23,168 nucleotides of DNA from Planctomycetota bacterium (GTDB lineage Bacteria; Planctomycetota; JAMOSO01). The notes beneath the pieces were generated by a model, which did no database searches, was not told the origin of the DNA, and was given only the letters and a program-made list of their open reading frames with translations. How positions within the stretch are numbered: position 1 is the first letter of the stretch; each line of letters opens with the position of its first letter. This document shows positions 14,186-21,685 of this stretch, one piece after another. The position numbers and the translations under genes are program-made. The stretch lies in contig JAMOSO010000063.1 of the NCBI GenBank assembly GCA_027063065.1, positions 1-23,168 on the forward strand, written 5' to 3'.

Positions 14186-15136
14186 TTAATATTTCCAAGT
14201 GCCTTCGCCATGGGTCAATTCAAATTTATCAGTTAAAATTTTTGGACCATTTTCTGTAATTACTATTGTATGTTCCCACTGGGCAGAAAATGCTTTGTCT
14301 TTAGTCAACGCTGTCCACCCGTCATTTAAATGAACAACATGATGAGTTCCGGCATTAATCATTGGTTCTATAGTAAAAACCATACCTGGTAAAATTTGAT
14401 CACCAGTACCACGTTTGCCGTAATGTAAAACTTGTGGTTCTTCATGAAAAGCTAAACCAATGCCATGACCTGTATATTCTCTCACTACAGAAAATCCGCA
14501 TTGTTTTGCATGCTGTTGAATAGCATGCCCAATATCCCCAAAATAATTACCAGGTTGAGCTGCTTGAATACCCAAATCTAAACATGTTTTAGTTTCTTTT
14601 ATGAGCCGTAAATCTTCTTTATGCACTTTACCAATAGTATACATACGATTGGCATCACCAAAAAAACCATCAACTATACATGTAACATCAATATTTAAAA
14701 TATCACCTTCTAAACAAGTATCTTCTGAAGATGGTATACCATGACAAATGACATTGTTTAATGATGTACAAACGCTTTTTGGAAAACCTTTGTAGTTTAA
14801 GGGCGCTGGTGTAGCACCATTGCGTATAGTGTATTCGTGTACGAAAGTATTAATATCTTCTGTAGTAATGCCTGGTTTTACAATGTCTTCTAAAGCCGTT
14901 AAAATTTCTGAAGTTAAACGTGATGCTTTGTGTATGCCAGCGATTTGTTTTGGAGTTTTTAATTTAATATTATTTTTGGCTTTACGTTTAGGCATTTTAA
15001 AAAAAGGCTGGTTGTTATTGCCACGAGTTATGGCGTTTTCTGTGTTGGTTTTGTTTTCGTCTTCGTTTAAGTGGCATTTTTTATATTTTTTGCCACTGCC
15101 ACACCAACATATATCATTGCGATTTAATTTAGTCAT
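14186..15136 (-). CDS. map: Type I methionine aminopeptidase with N-terminal SEC-C motif
   Basis: It removes the initiator Met from nascent proteins. The 316-aa protein begins with a SEC-C zinc motif (Cys10, Cys12, Cys21, His22 in CWCGSGKKYKKCH) and a Lys/Asn-rich linker to about residue 55. The catalytic M24 domain keeps all expected ligands: the His of NVICHGIPS, two Asp in NIDVTCIVDGFFGDANRMY, the His of YTGHGIGLAFHEEP, the Glu of FTIEPM and the Glu of WEHTIVIT. SEC-C motifs mediate ribosome or SecB binding in other proteins; here ribosome docking is inferred. This domain order is also known in chlamydial Map. A second M24 enzyme is encoded at 21686-22750 but is of the Xaa-Pro type. Confidence 0.93.
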   Translation of the reverse strand: MTKLNRNDICWCGSGKKYKKCHLNEDENKTNTENAITRGNNNQPFFKMPKRKAKNNIKLKTPKQIAGIHKASRLTSEILTALEDIVKPGITTEDINTFVHEYTIRNGATPAPLNYKGFPKSVCTSLNNVICHGIPSSEDTCLEGDILNIDVTCIVDGFFGDANRMYTIGKVHKEDLRLIKETKTCLDLGIQAAQPGNYFGDIGHAIQQHAKQCGFSVVREYTGHGIGLAFHEEPQVLHYGKRGTGDQILPGMVFTIEPMINAGTHHVVHLNDGWTALTKDKAFSAQWEHTIVITENGPKILTDKFELTHGEGTWKY

Positions 15137-15183
15137 CCCATTATTTTATATTAGTTTTAAAATAAAACCATTTTAATTTTGAA

Positions 15184-16455
15184 CTAATATTTAATTGCTT
15201 TGTGAAAGGCTATAATTTCTTTACAAACCTGTAAATCTTTTTGAGTTATCACACGACTTAGGCTTGTACCCTCTAAAGAACGGCATCTAGATAATGCTAC
15301 ATATAATTGTCCATGGGCAAACATACCGCTACCCATATCTAAATGTACTCTATCAAATGTCTGTCCTTGAGATTTATGAATAGTCATTGCCCAAGCTAAT
15401 CGCAGTGGAAATTGTCTAAGTTTACCGGTGATATGCGCTTCTAAAGAATCGGTACTATAATTATAACCATATTTTATTTTATGCCATTGTACGGGTGTTA
15501 CAAGAACAGTATGGGTAAATCCATTTTTTAATATTTTAACTGTTATTTGAGATGTTTTGCACTCTATTACCTCGGCTACTGTGCCATTAACCCAACGTCC
15601 ATCAATGTCATTGCGGGTAAAAATAACTTTTGCTTTAGGCTTTAAATTTAAGGTTTTGTCTATGCTGTTAACATATTTTAAATCCCCTTCAAAATATGTT
15701 GGGTATGATTTGACTTTTCCAGGTAAAATATCTAAATGTGTATTGTTTATCTTGTCAGCTAAATTATTTGTAGGAACTAGACGTACACCATTAAAGTTGG
15801 TATCTATACTCATTATTCTGTTTTTTAGTGGCGCTATAATATCTGGGTTACAGTATCCTTCGCGCAAATGATTTAAAATATTTATAAATGTATTATCTTG
15901 TTGACGATAAATTTTAGTTAATTCTCTAGCTGTTAATTCTAATTTACTAAAACAATAAGCACCAAAAAAATAGGTATTATGATAACGTTGTTTTAAAATT
16001 TCTTTTTCTTCGTTATTTATTACTGGCGGTAATTGATATAAATCGCCAAAAAAAACTAATTGAATACCTCCAAATGCTAAATTTGGGTTTTTGCCGTTTT
16101 TACGTAAAAAAATATCAATACCGTCAAGAACATCAGCTCTAACCATTGATACTTCATCAATTATAATGGTATCAATTTTGCGATATATAGCTTTTGATTT
16201 TACTTCTTTAATATCTTGTGGATTAATAATGCCAGGTTTAAACTTAAAAAAACTGTGTATAGTTTGTCCTTTTACTTGTAAGGCCGATAGGCCTGTCGGC
16301 GCTAATACTATAACTTGTTTTTTTGTATTGATGCGAAAATAGTTTAATAATGTGCTTTTGCCAGTACCTGCTTTACCTGTAATAAAAAAATGTGTGCGAC
16401 TGATATCAAGTTCATTATATATTGATATAAATTCACTTGAATAATTTAAAGACAT
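15184..16455 (-). CDS. Pif1-like SF1B DNA helicase
   Basis: A 423-aa single-subunit helicase of the Pif1/RecD2 superfamily 1B, moving 5' to 3' on single-stranded DNA and expected to act on stalled forks, R-loops or G-quadruplexes. Motif I is GKAGTGKST (27-35), Ia is LAPTGLSALQ (51-60), II is IIIDEVSM (97-104), III is FFGDLYQLPPV (135-145), then a motif IV-like KIYRQQD and motif V/VI TIHKSQGQTFD and LYVALSRC. It lacks the long N-terminal regions of eukaryotic Pif1 and the OB/nuclease parts of RecD. It has no Shine-Dalgarno of its own and starts within the stop of a 45-aa ORF (TAATG), so translation is probably coupled. Confidence 0.88.
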   Translation of the reverse strand: MSLNYSSEFISIYNELDISRTHFFITGKAGTGKSTLLNYFRINTKKQVIVLAPTGLSALQVKGQTIHSFFKFKPGIINPQDIKEVKSKAIYRKIDTIIIDEVSMVRADVLDGIDIFLRKNGKNPNLAFGGIQLVFFGDLYQLPPVINNEEKEILKQRYHNTYFFGAYCFSKLELTARELTKIYRQQDNTFINILNHLREGYCNPDIIAPLKNRIMSIDTNFNGVRLVPTNNLADKINNTHLDILPGKVKSYPTYFEGDLKYVNSIDKTLNLKPKAKVIFTRNDIDGRWVNGTVAEVIECKTSQITVKILKNGFTHTVLVTPVQWHKIKYGYNYSTDSLEAHITGKLRQFPLRLAWAMTIHKSQGQTFDRVHLDMGSGMFAHGQLYVALSRCRSLEGTSLSRVITQKDLQVCKEIIAFHKAIKY

Positions 16456-16592
16456 TATTTGCCAGTTAGTTCACGAATAATACCTTTAATATGCCATCTG
16501 AGTTTAAAATCATACGGTATACATAAAATATGACATAAAATTCTATGCAATTTAGTTGCAGAGCCTTGACGATCTATAAAGCGTTTAATCAT
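16455..16592 (-). CDS. Small basic protein (45 aa) coupled to the helicase gene
   Basis: A short ORF from ATG at 16592 to a TAA that overlaps the helicase start by one base (TAATG). The sequence begins MIKRFIDRQGSATKLHRILC and ends KGIIRELTGK; it is strongly basic with two Cys (20 and 24, CHILC). An AGGAT sits 4-5 nt before the ATG. It could be a genuine microprotein or a leader peptide whose translation delivers ribosomes to the helicase start. I do not recognise it. The overlap and the lack of any other ribosome site for the helicase are the main support. Confidence 0.5.
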   Translation of the reverse strand: MIKRFIDRQGSATKLHRILCHILCIPYDFKLRWHIKGIIRELTGK

Positions 16593-16631
16593 TATTATCC
16601 TTTATTAAGCTTACACCTTATATATCGGTTG

Positions 16632-16674
16632 TTTTACATAAAACTAATTTAAATATCATATATTTTATGTAAAA
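16632..16674. repeat. 11-bp inverted repeat upstream of the helicase operon
   Basis: TTTTACATAAA (16632-16642) and TTTATGTAAAA (16664-16674) are perfect complements separated by 21 bp, about 40-80 bp upstream of the 45-aa ORF. Arm spacing of roughly three helical turns fits an operator. A hairpin is also possible, since the right arm runs into T6 on the plus strand, but no plus-strand gene precedes it. Confidence 0.45.
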
Positions 16675-16710
16675 TTTTTTAAGAAATATGTGATTAAGCA
16701 AACAAGTTGG

Positions 16711-16752
16711 ACAATCTACAAAAAGCTCTTTAAAGAGCTTTTTGTAGATTGT
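16711..16752. terminator. 42-bp perfect palindrome downstream of the repeat-protein gene
   Basis: Two 21-bp arms meet with no spacer at 16731/16732 (centre CTTT|AAAG). The palindrome starts 4 bp after the repeat-protein stop (minus-strand direction). The core AAAGCTCTTTAAAGAGCTTT flanked by A and T runs looks like a bidirectional terminator (AGCUCUUU/AAAGAGCU then U5). The arms continue beyond the U-run for another 8 bp per side, giving a longer perfect stem than a terminator needs. Confidence 0.65.
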
Positions 16753-16756
16753 AGAT

Positions 16757-18391
16757 TTAATTGCGAGGTATAGTTTTATCTAAAATATAAAATAAAGCTT
16801 TAATTTCAGGTAAAATATATATATTTGGACTTACTTCATCGGTGGAGACAACGGCATGACCATACCATTTAACAGTGTGAGTATTATGGGCAGTTGTAAT
16901 TGTTAATGTAGCTATTGATTTAACATAATTACCAGCTGCACTATTAATATCTTTTTGATGTTCAAATTTTGATTTTTTAAATAAATTTTGTATTTTTTGT
17001 AAATCAGAATAACTCAAAGTAGTAGTGTCATTAAATACTGTCGCAGTTTTATTGGCTAGATTGGTTTTAGTTGTTTGTATGCTCCAGTTGCCTTTATGAT
17101 CAAGGCTTAATAATGTTTGTTGGCGCATTGCCATTCCATGGCCTGTATTACCCCAACTTTCATCTATTTTATAAATAATAGAGCTAAACGGTTGAGCTAT
17201 TGGGATATAAGCTTTGATAGGTTTTTTTATAACTACTACTTTAGCTTTTGGTTTTACAGTAGGCTTTATAATAGCTTTAGCAATTTCTTTAGGTGCAATG
17301 TTTTGTTCAACTATAATTTGTTTTGGTGCTGGGTAAAAAACCATACTAGTCTTTTTTTGTGTCATTTTGCGTGTATGCACTTGTGTGTTATTACTATTTA
17401 TTAATGTAGCTCCAATATCTGAAATTTTAACACCATTTTCGTCCCATTGAGGTTTGCGAGAATCTTGGTTTTCTAAGCCGGCTTTAAAATTTTTATTTTG
17501 AGGTTTAGCAATATCTTCTTTAATTTTTTTCTTATGAATGGTGTTGTTTTCGCCTTCGACCACAATAGCGGCAGCAACCACGCTTGCGCTTGCTTTAATA
17601 GCTTTGCCTACTTCTTCAATTTTAACACCGTTTTCGTCCCATTGAGGTTTGCGAGAATCTTGGTTTTCTAAGCCGGCTTTAAAATTTTTATTTTGAGGTT
17701 TAGCAATATCTTCTTTAATTTTTTTCTTATGAATGGTGTTGTTTTCGCCTTCGACTACAATAGCGGCAGCAACCACGCTTGCGCTTGCTTTAATAGCTTT
17801 GCCTACTTCTTCAATTTTAACACCATTTTCGTCCCATTGAGGTTTGCGAGAATCTTGTTTAGCTATGCCGGCTTTAAAATTTTGATATTTTGGTGATTTA
17901 ATTTTTGTTTTATTAGTTTTGTCTTCTATATGTTTTACAATTTTAACAGTTGTATTTTTTGTAACCGGTTTAAAAGTTTTAACGTTTTCTTTAGTTTTAA
18001 TATTTTTATTGTCCCATTTAGGTTTACGAGAGCTGTTTTTTTTAGTTTTAGATGCTGAAAAAGCTACTCTATCTTTTGATGTACTAGATTTACGTTTATT
18101 TTTAATTTCTTTAGGCTCATTTTTTAACTGTTTTTCAATAGATTTAAAAAATTTATTAAATACAGATGGCTTATTATCTTTGGTTTCACTTTTGACAATC
18201 TTAACTTTTTTTTCTACGGGAGATTCTTTTTTTATGACTACAGCTATAGGTTCGCGGTAATCACCTTGCCATCTTGGCTTGCCGACAATAATAGGAGCAG
18301 GTTCTTTAGTGGATTGTAATCTACGTGCAAAAGACGTGCCAGTTATGAGTAGAGATATTATTGCTAAACTTAAAATTAGCTTGCGTAACAT
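16757..18391 (-). CDS. Secreted/periplasmic repeat protein, unknown function
   Basis: A 544-aa protein with a cleavable-looking signal (MLRKLILSLAIISLLITGTSFA, likely cut after Ala22). A long Lys-rich low-complexity region carries a short recurring motif [G/R]KP[R/K/Q]W[D/Q]: near residue 37, near 124, and at 182-187, 247-252 and 312-317. The last three sit in 65-aa tandem repeats, each with RKPQWDENG, an Ala/Val-rich stretch (ASASVVAAAIVVEG) and a Lys-rich hinge; the third is only partial. A Pro/Lys/Val-rich linker leads to a C-terminal domain of about 140 aa (from YIPIAQPF) with mixed beta strands that I do not recognise. AGGAG precedes the ATG. It is divergent from the EI24-like gene. It may be an envelope- or surface-associated spacer protein; function is not inferred further. 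Confidence 0.75.
   Translation of the reverse strand: MLRKLILSLAIISLLITGTSFARRLQSTKEPAPIIVGKPRWQGDYREPIAVVIKKESPVEKKVKIVKSETKDNKPSVFNKFFKSIEKQLKNEPKEIKNKRKSSTSKDRVAFSASKTKKNSSRKPKWDNKNIKTKENVKTFKPVTKNTTVKIVKHIEDKTNKTKIKSPKYQNFKAGIAKQDSRKPQWDENGVKIEEVGKAIKASASVVAAAIVVEGENNTIHKKKIKEDIAKPQNKNFKAGLENQDSRKPQWDENGVKIEEVGKAIKASASVVAAAIVVEGENNTIHKKKIKEDIAKPQNKNFKAGLENQDSRKPQWDENGVKISDIGATLINSNNTQVHTRKMTQKKTSMVFYPAPKQIIVEQNIAPKEIAKAIIKPTVKPKAKVVVIKKPIKAYIPIAQPFSSIIYKIDESWGNTGHGMAMRQQTLLSLDHKGNWSIQTTKTNLANKTATVFNDTTTLSYSDLQKIQNLFKKSKFEHQKDINSAAGNYVKSIATLTITTAHNTHTVKWYGHAVVSTDEVSPNIYILPEIKALFYILDKTIPRN
17441..17842 (-). repeat. 195-bp tandem repeats inside the secreted-protein gene
   Basis: Copies begin at 17441 and 17636 and a partial third at 17831, exactly 195 bp (65 codons) apart. 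The two full copies differ at only two positions that I can see (C/T at about 17560/17755 and G/A at about 17630/17825), both synonymous. The third copy matches for only about its first 25-30 bp. The near identity indicates very recent duplication or ongoing gene conversion. Confidence 0.9.
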
Positions 18392-18476
18392 AAGGAACTC
18401 CTTAGATTTATAATTATTAGACCAATAATATTATCACATATATAAAAAAATTAAAGAAGTTAGTTTTTTTATATAG

Positions 18477-18504
18477 TTGAATGTAAAGCATAGCTGGTTA
18501 TGAT
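18477..18504 (+). promoter_or_regulatory. Promoter of the EI24-like gene, probably leaderless
   Basis: TTGAAT (18477-18482), a 16-bp spacer and TATGAT (18499-18504) lie directly before the ATG at 18513. Transcription would be expected to start about 7 nt after the -10 box, at or within 1-2 nt of the start codon. There is no Shine-Dalgarno sequence. Confidence 0.55.
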
Positions 18505-18512
18505 ACGCAATT

Positions 18513-19181
18513 ATGAAAAAATTATTTATAGACTTTTTATTGCCATTTATATTATTAAAAAATATTTTTTCTTATAAAAGGCTTTTAAGCTTAAGTATTG
18601 TCCCCAGTATATTGACGATTATTTTATTAATTTTTAGCCAAATATCTTTATGGGGATATTTACGAACTACTGGTTTTTTGAATTTTATTTTTAGTTTAAT
18701 GGCGTTAAGTATATCCAGTATTGTAATTTGGGTTATTTTAGGAAATATTTTATTAGTGCCATTTATAGATGCAATTATAGATGCGTCTCAAAAAAGGGCT
18801 GTTGGTTTTATATTTTTAAAATCATTACCATTTAGTTTTACTAGAATGCTTAAAGAGATAGGCTATGCATTGATAATCATTGTTATTTTATTGCTATCAA
18901 TACCAATTATTTTTATACCAGTGATAGGTCAAGTAATAGGACCTGTAATTGGGATGTGGGCCTTAAGTTTTAATGCATTAGCACCAATGTTTGAAAGAAA
19001 TCAAATAGATTTTAAACATAGATTTAAATATTTAAATAGAATTTGGCCATCTACTATAAGTTACGGTGCTGGATTATGGATTTTATTATATATACCTATT
19101 GTAAATATATTTTTGTTGGGATTAGCTCAAGCCTCAGCTGTTGATTTTTGGCTAAAGCATGAGCAATCTTTAAAACAATAA
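18513..19181 (+). CDS. EI24/CysZ-like integral membrane protein
   Basis: A 222-aa membrane protein with about four to five hydrophobic segments (near residues 24-46, 54-86, 110-150 and 182-206) and the EI24-family blocks VPFIDAIIDASQKRAVG and SIPIIFIPVIGQVIGPVIGMW, then ALAPMFERNQIDFKHRFKYL. The family includes CysZ, which takes up sulfate for cysteine synthesis in enterobacteria. Many EI24 proteins have no known substrate, and no cys genes are nearby, so the transport role is tentative. It seems to be translated from a leaderless mRNA. Its TAA is 1 bp from the stop of convergent argJ. Confidence 0.75.
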   Translation: MKKLFIDFLLPFILLKNIFSYKRLLSLSIVPSILTIILLIFSQISLWGYLRTTGFLNFIFSLMALSISSIVIWVILGNILLVPFIDAIIDASQKRAVGFIFLKSLPFSFTRMLKEIGYALIIIVILLLSIPIIFIPVIGQVIGPVIGMWALSFNALAPMFERNQIDFKHRFKYLNRIWPSTISYGAGLWILLYIPIVNIFLLGLAQASAVDFWLKHEQSLKQ

Positions 19182-19182
19182 G

Positions 19183-20343
19183 TTAAGTGTGGTAATCGGC
19201 GTTGATTGTGATGTATTCTCTGGATAAATCACAAGTATAAATAATGCCATGACCTTTGCCGTTATTACAGTTTAAAATAATATGTAATTCTTTAGGTTTT
19301 ACAGCTTTTTCTGCAGCAGTTATATTTTTTAAAACTGGTAAACCCTTAGAAAACACTGTAATACCATTTAAGTTTAATTGCGCCTTATTTGGATTAAATG
19401 TTTTAGAGCTATATCCAGCTGCAGAAACAATTCGCCCCCAATTTGGATCATTGCCGTGAATGGCTGTTTTTACCAATGGTGAGTTTGCAATCGCTCTTGC
19501 TATTTTACGAGCATCGGTATCGCTTTTAGCATTGGTGATTTCTACAGTTACAAACTTTGTAGCGCCTTCTCCGTCCCAAATTATTTTTTGAGCTAATTCT
19601 AAACAAATACTATTTAATGCTTTTTGAAATTTGGTTAAAGACGATGCCGTTATATTGGCACTTTTTCCAGATGCCATAATTGCACAAGTATCATTAGTTG
19701 ACATGTGCCCATCAACAGAAATACTATTAAAACTACTTGCAATAGCTTTTTTAAGACATTTTTGCAAAAGTCCAGAGGTAATATTAGCATCGGTGGCAAT
19801 ATAAGCTAACATCGTAGCCATATTTGGTTCTATCATACCACTACCTTTACTTGCACCAGTTAAAGTAACTGTTTTTTGTCCTATTTTAAATTGGCGATAG
19901 GCAGTTTTATGTACTAAGTCAGTTGTTTTTATGGCTTTTGCAAAATTAATAAAATTATTTTTATGTAAATGTTTAGTGCCGGTATCAATGCCCATGAAAA
20001 TAGCATTCATGGGTAATGGTGTGCCAATTTTACCTGTAGAGCTAACTAAAACATTATTTTCTTTTAAATTTAATTTTTTAGCAGCGTAACTGCGTGTATT
20101 TAAAACATCACGCATACCTATTTCGCCAGTACAGGCATTGGCATTGCCAGAATTTATCACAAATGCTTTTAATTTACTGCGCTGTTTACGTCCTATTTCG
20201 ATAGATGGCGCACATACAGTACATGTTGTAAAAACAGCAGCACTGGCTACTGCTTCAGGACAAGCTAAAATTGCAAAATCAGGAGTTTCTTTTTTTATAC
20301 CACAATTACCGCCCCAAGCTACAAATCCTTCGGGAAGTTTCAT
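19183..20343 (-). CDS. argJ: Bifunctional ornithine acetyltransferase / N-acetylglutamate synthase
   Basis: ArgJ transfers the acetyl group from N-acetylornithine to glutamate, recycling it in arginine synthesis. In bifunctional forms it also makes N-acetylglutamate from acetyl-CoA. The 386-aa precursor has the self-cleavage site EPNMATMLAYIATDA, with nucleophile Thr177 becoming the N-terminus of the beta chain. It also has the oxyanion/substrate blocks NSGNANACTG (64-73), SSTGKIGTPLP (101-111) and GNDPNWGRIVSAAGYS. All key segments are present. Whether it is mono- or bifunctional cannot be read from sequence. No other arg genes are in the window. Its ATG overlaps the amaP-like stop (ATGA), placing it last in the efp operon. 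Confidence 0.95.
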   Translation of the reverse strand: MKLPEGFVAWGGNCGIKKETPDFAILACPEAVASAAVFTTCTVCAPSIEIGRKQRSKLKAFVINSGNANACTGEIGMRDVLNTRSYAAKKLNLKENNVLVSSTGKIGTPLPMNAIFMGIDTGTKHLHKNNFINFAKAIKTTDLVHKTAYRQFKIGQKTVTLTGASKGSGMIEPNMATMLAYIATDANITSGLLQKCLKKAIASSFNSISVDGHMSTNDTCAIMASGKSANITASSLTKFQKALNSICLELAQKIIWDGEGATKFVTVEITNAKSDTDARKIARAIANSPLVKTAIHGNDPNWGRIVSAAGYSSKTFNPNKAQLNLNGITVFSKGLPVLKNITAAEKAVKPKELHIILNCNNGKGHGIIYTCDLSREYITINADYHT

Positions 20344-21014
20344 GTGGGCATCTCCACAGTTTCGTCACCATCACTATTTTGATTGTTAGATTCTAAATTT
20401 AAAATTTCTGGGTTATCATTATTATCTTTAGCTAGTTGTTTTTCTATATATTGTTCGTCTTTACGAGCAGCTATTTTTTTAAGAATTACATCAATTCTAA
20501 TATCATCACTTAAAGGACCCATTAATTCTTTAAAACGATTTTCGAGAGCAAATTGTAATTGCTCTACTTTGGCAGGTACATCTGGCATTTCCCATATCAC
20601 TATATTAACATGGATTTTCATATTTCGACCTTTACCAGAAAAACTAACTTTGGCAGCTTTTACATCTGCATCACGGCGAGCAGCGCGTACTAGACATTCT
20701 TGTACAGACGCTAGTTTAACCTCTACATTACCCTTAGCTTTTTTTAATATAATCGAACCAGTAGGTTTGTTGTTTTTTAAAAAAGGTAATAACAATAAAA
20801 TAAATAGTAAACTAGCGCCTAATATTTGGGCAGTTAATAAATACGGCTGTATATTTAAACTCATAGTTAAAATAGATATTTCTTCAGAATAATCTGCTTT
20901 ATTTTTAAGACAATCAATAATATGCTTTAAAAAATCTGGTTTTAATCCCCAAGCAAATAAGGCTGAGGCTATAGTTATGAGTATAGTCCAAATAAATGTT
21001 TTAATACGAGTCAT
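20340..21014 (-). CDS. AmaP-like membrane anchor with alkaline-shock (Asp23-type) domain
   Basis: A 224-aa protein with two membrane segments near the N-terminus (residues about 9-24 and 58-79). A cytoplasmic domain follows with VEVKLASVQECLVRAARRDADV and KVSFSGKGRNMKIHVNIVIW, ending in an Asp/Glu/Asn-rich tail. The arrangement matches AmaP-type anchor proteins, which in Firmicutes hold Asp23-family alkaline-shock proteins at the membrane. Here no separate Asp23 gene is seen and the partner is unknown. Family assignment is moderately sure. It sits 13 bp after efp, with GGAT before the ATG, and overlaps argJ by 4 nt. Confidence 0.65.
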   Translation of the reverse strand: MTRIKTFIWTILITIASALFAWGLKPDFLKHIIDCLKNKADYSEEISILTMSLNIQPYLLTAQILGASLLFILLLLPFLKNNKPTGSIILKKAKGNVEVKLASVQECLVRAARRDADVKAAKVSFSGKGRNMKIHVNIVIWEMPDVPAKVEQLQFALENRFKELMGPLSDDIRIDVILKKIAARKDEQYIEKQLAKDNNDNPEILNLESNNQNSDGDETVEMPT

Positions 21015-21027
21015 AAATTATCCTTTA

Positions 21028-21597
21028 TTAGTTAGCTCTTTCGATGTATTCACCTGTACGGGTATCGATACGGATAGTTTCGCCTTCATCAATAAATAGT
21101 GGAACTTGTACCTCTGCACCTGTTTCTAATGTAGCTGGTTTAGTAGTGTTAGTGGCTGTATCACCTTTTACACCAGGATCACTTTTGGTGATTTTTAAAA
21201 CCATGTGTTTTGGTAAATCAAATCCCATAAGTTTATCTTCAACAAATTTAGCTTCTACAACAGTGTTTTCTTTTAAAAAACCAATTTGATCACCAAGCAT
21301 TGCCACTGGTACCATTTCTTGTTCGTATGTCTCGTTATCCATTAAAACTAGAGAATCACCATCGCGATATAAATATTCCATATTTTTTTGTTCAGAGTAT
21401 AACTGTTCAACTTTATCAACAGGTTTTAATGTTATATCAAGGGTGCGTCCTGTTTCTAAGTTTTTTGCGCGTACTTTAGTAAAAGCACTGCCTTTACCAG
21501 GTTTGATGTGTTGAGAGCTAACTACTTCATACCATGTATCACGAAAATTAATGGTCATGCCGCCACGAATATTTGAATTATTAATTGCTGTTCCCAT
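21028..21597 (-). CDS. efp: Elongation factor P
   Basis: EF-P binds between the P and E sites and relieves ribosomes stalled at polyproline. The 189-aa protein has the three-domain EF-P layout: a KOW-like N-terminal domain with loop HIKPGKGSAF (tip Lys35, the site usually modified), a central OB domain and a C-terminal OB domain with TGEYIERAN. It carries a 9-10 residue N-terminal extension compared with most bacterial EF-Ps. No epmA, epmB or other modification gene is visible, so the modification state is unknown. GGAG lies 7 nt before the ATG. It heads the efp-amaP-argJ operon and is divergent from the M24 peptidase. Confidence 0.95.
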   Translation of the reverse strand: MGTAINNSNIRGGMTINFRDTWYEVVSSQHIKPGKGSAFTKVRAKNLETGRTLDITLKPVDKVEQLYSEQKNMEYLYRDGDSLVLMDNETYEQEMVPVAMLGDQIGFLKENTVVEAKFVEDKLMGFDLPKHMVLKITKSDPGVKGDTATNTTKPATLETGAEVQVPLFIDEGETIRIDTRTGEYIERAN

Positions 21598-21685
21598 TTG
21601 GGTCTCCTAACTATAATATTGCTTATGTATTAATATATTATAACTATATTGTTTTTGATAAAAATTAACAGGGTAAGCATTAATT

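Noticed and set aside
17441-17842. CRISPR array
   Set aside because: The repeat unit is 195 bp, in frame, with no short repeats alternating with unique spacers and no cas genes; it is a coding tandem duplication.
17693-18260. Phe/Leu-rich plus-strand ORFs opposite the secreted repeat protein
   Set aside because: These are reverse complements of Lys/Glu-rich codons (AAA/GAA become TTT/TTC) and look membrane-like only for that reason.
20383-20892. 169-aa plus-strand ORF opposite the AmaP-like gene
   Set aside because: Ser/Leu-rich antisense shadow; the minus-strand frame has membrane segments, a ribosome site and operon overlaps that make it the real gene.
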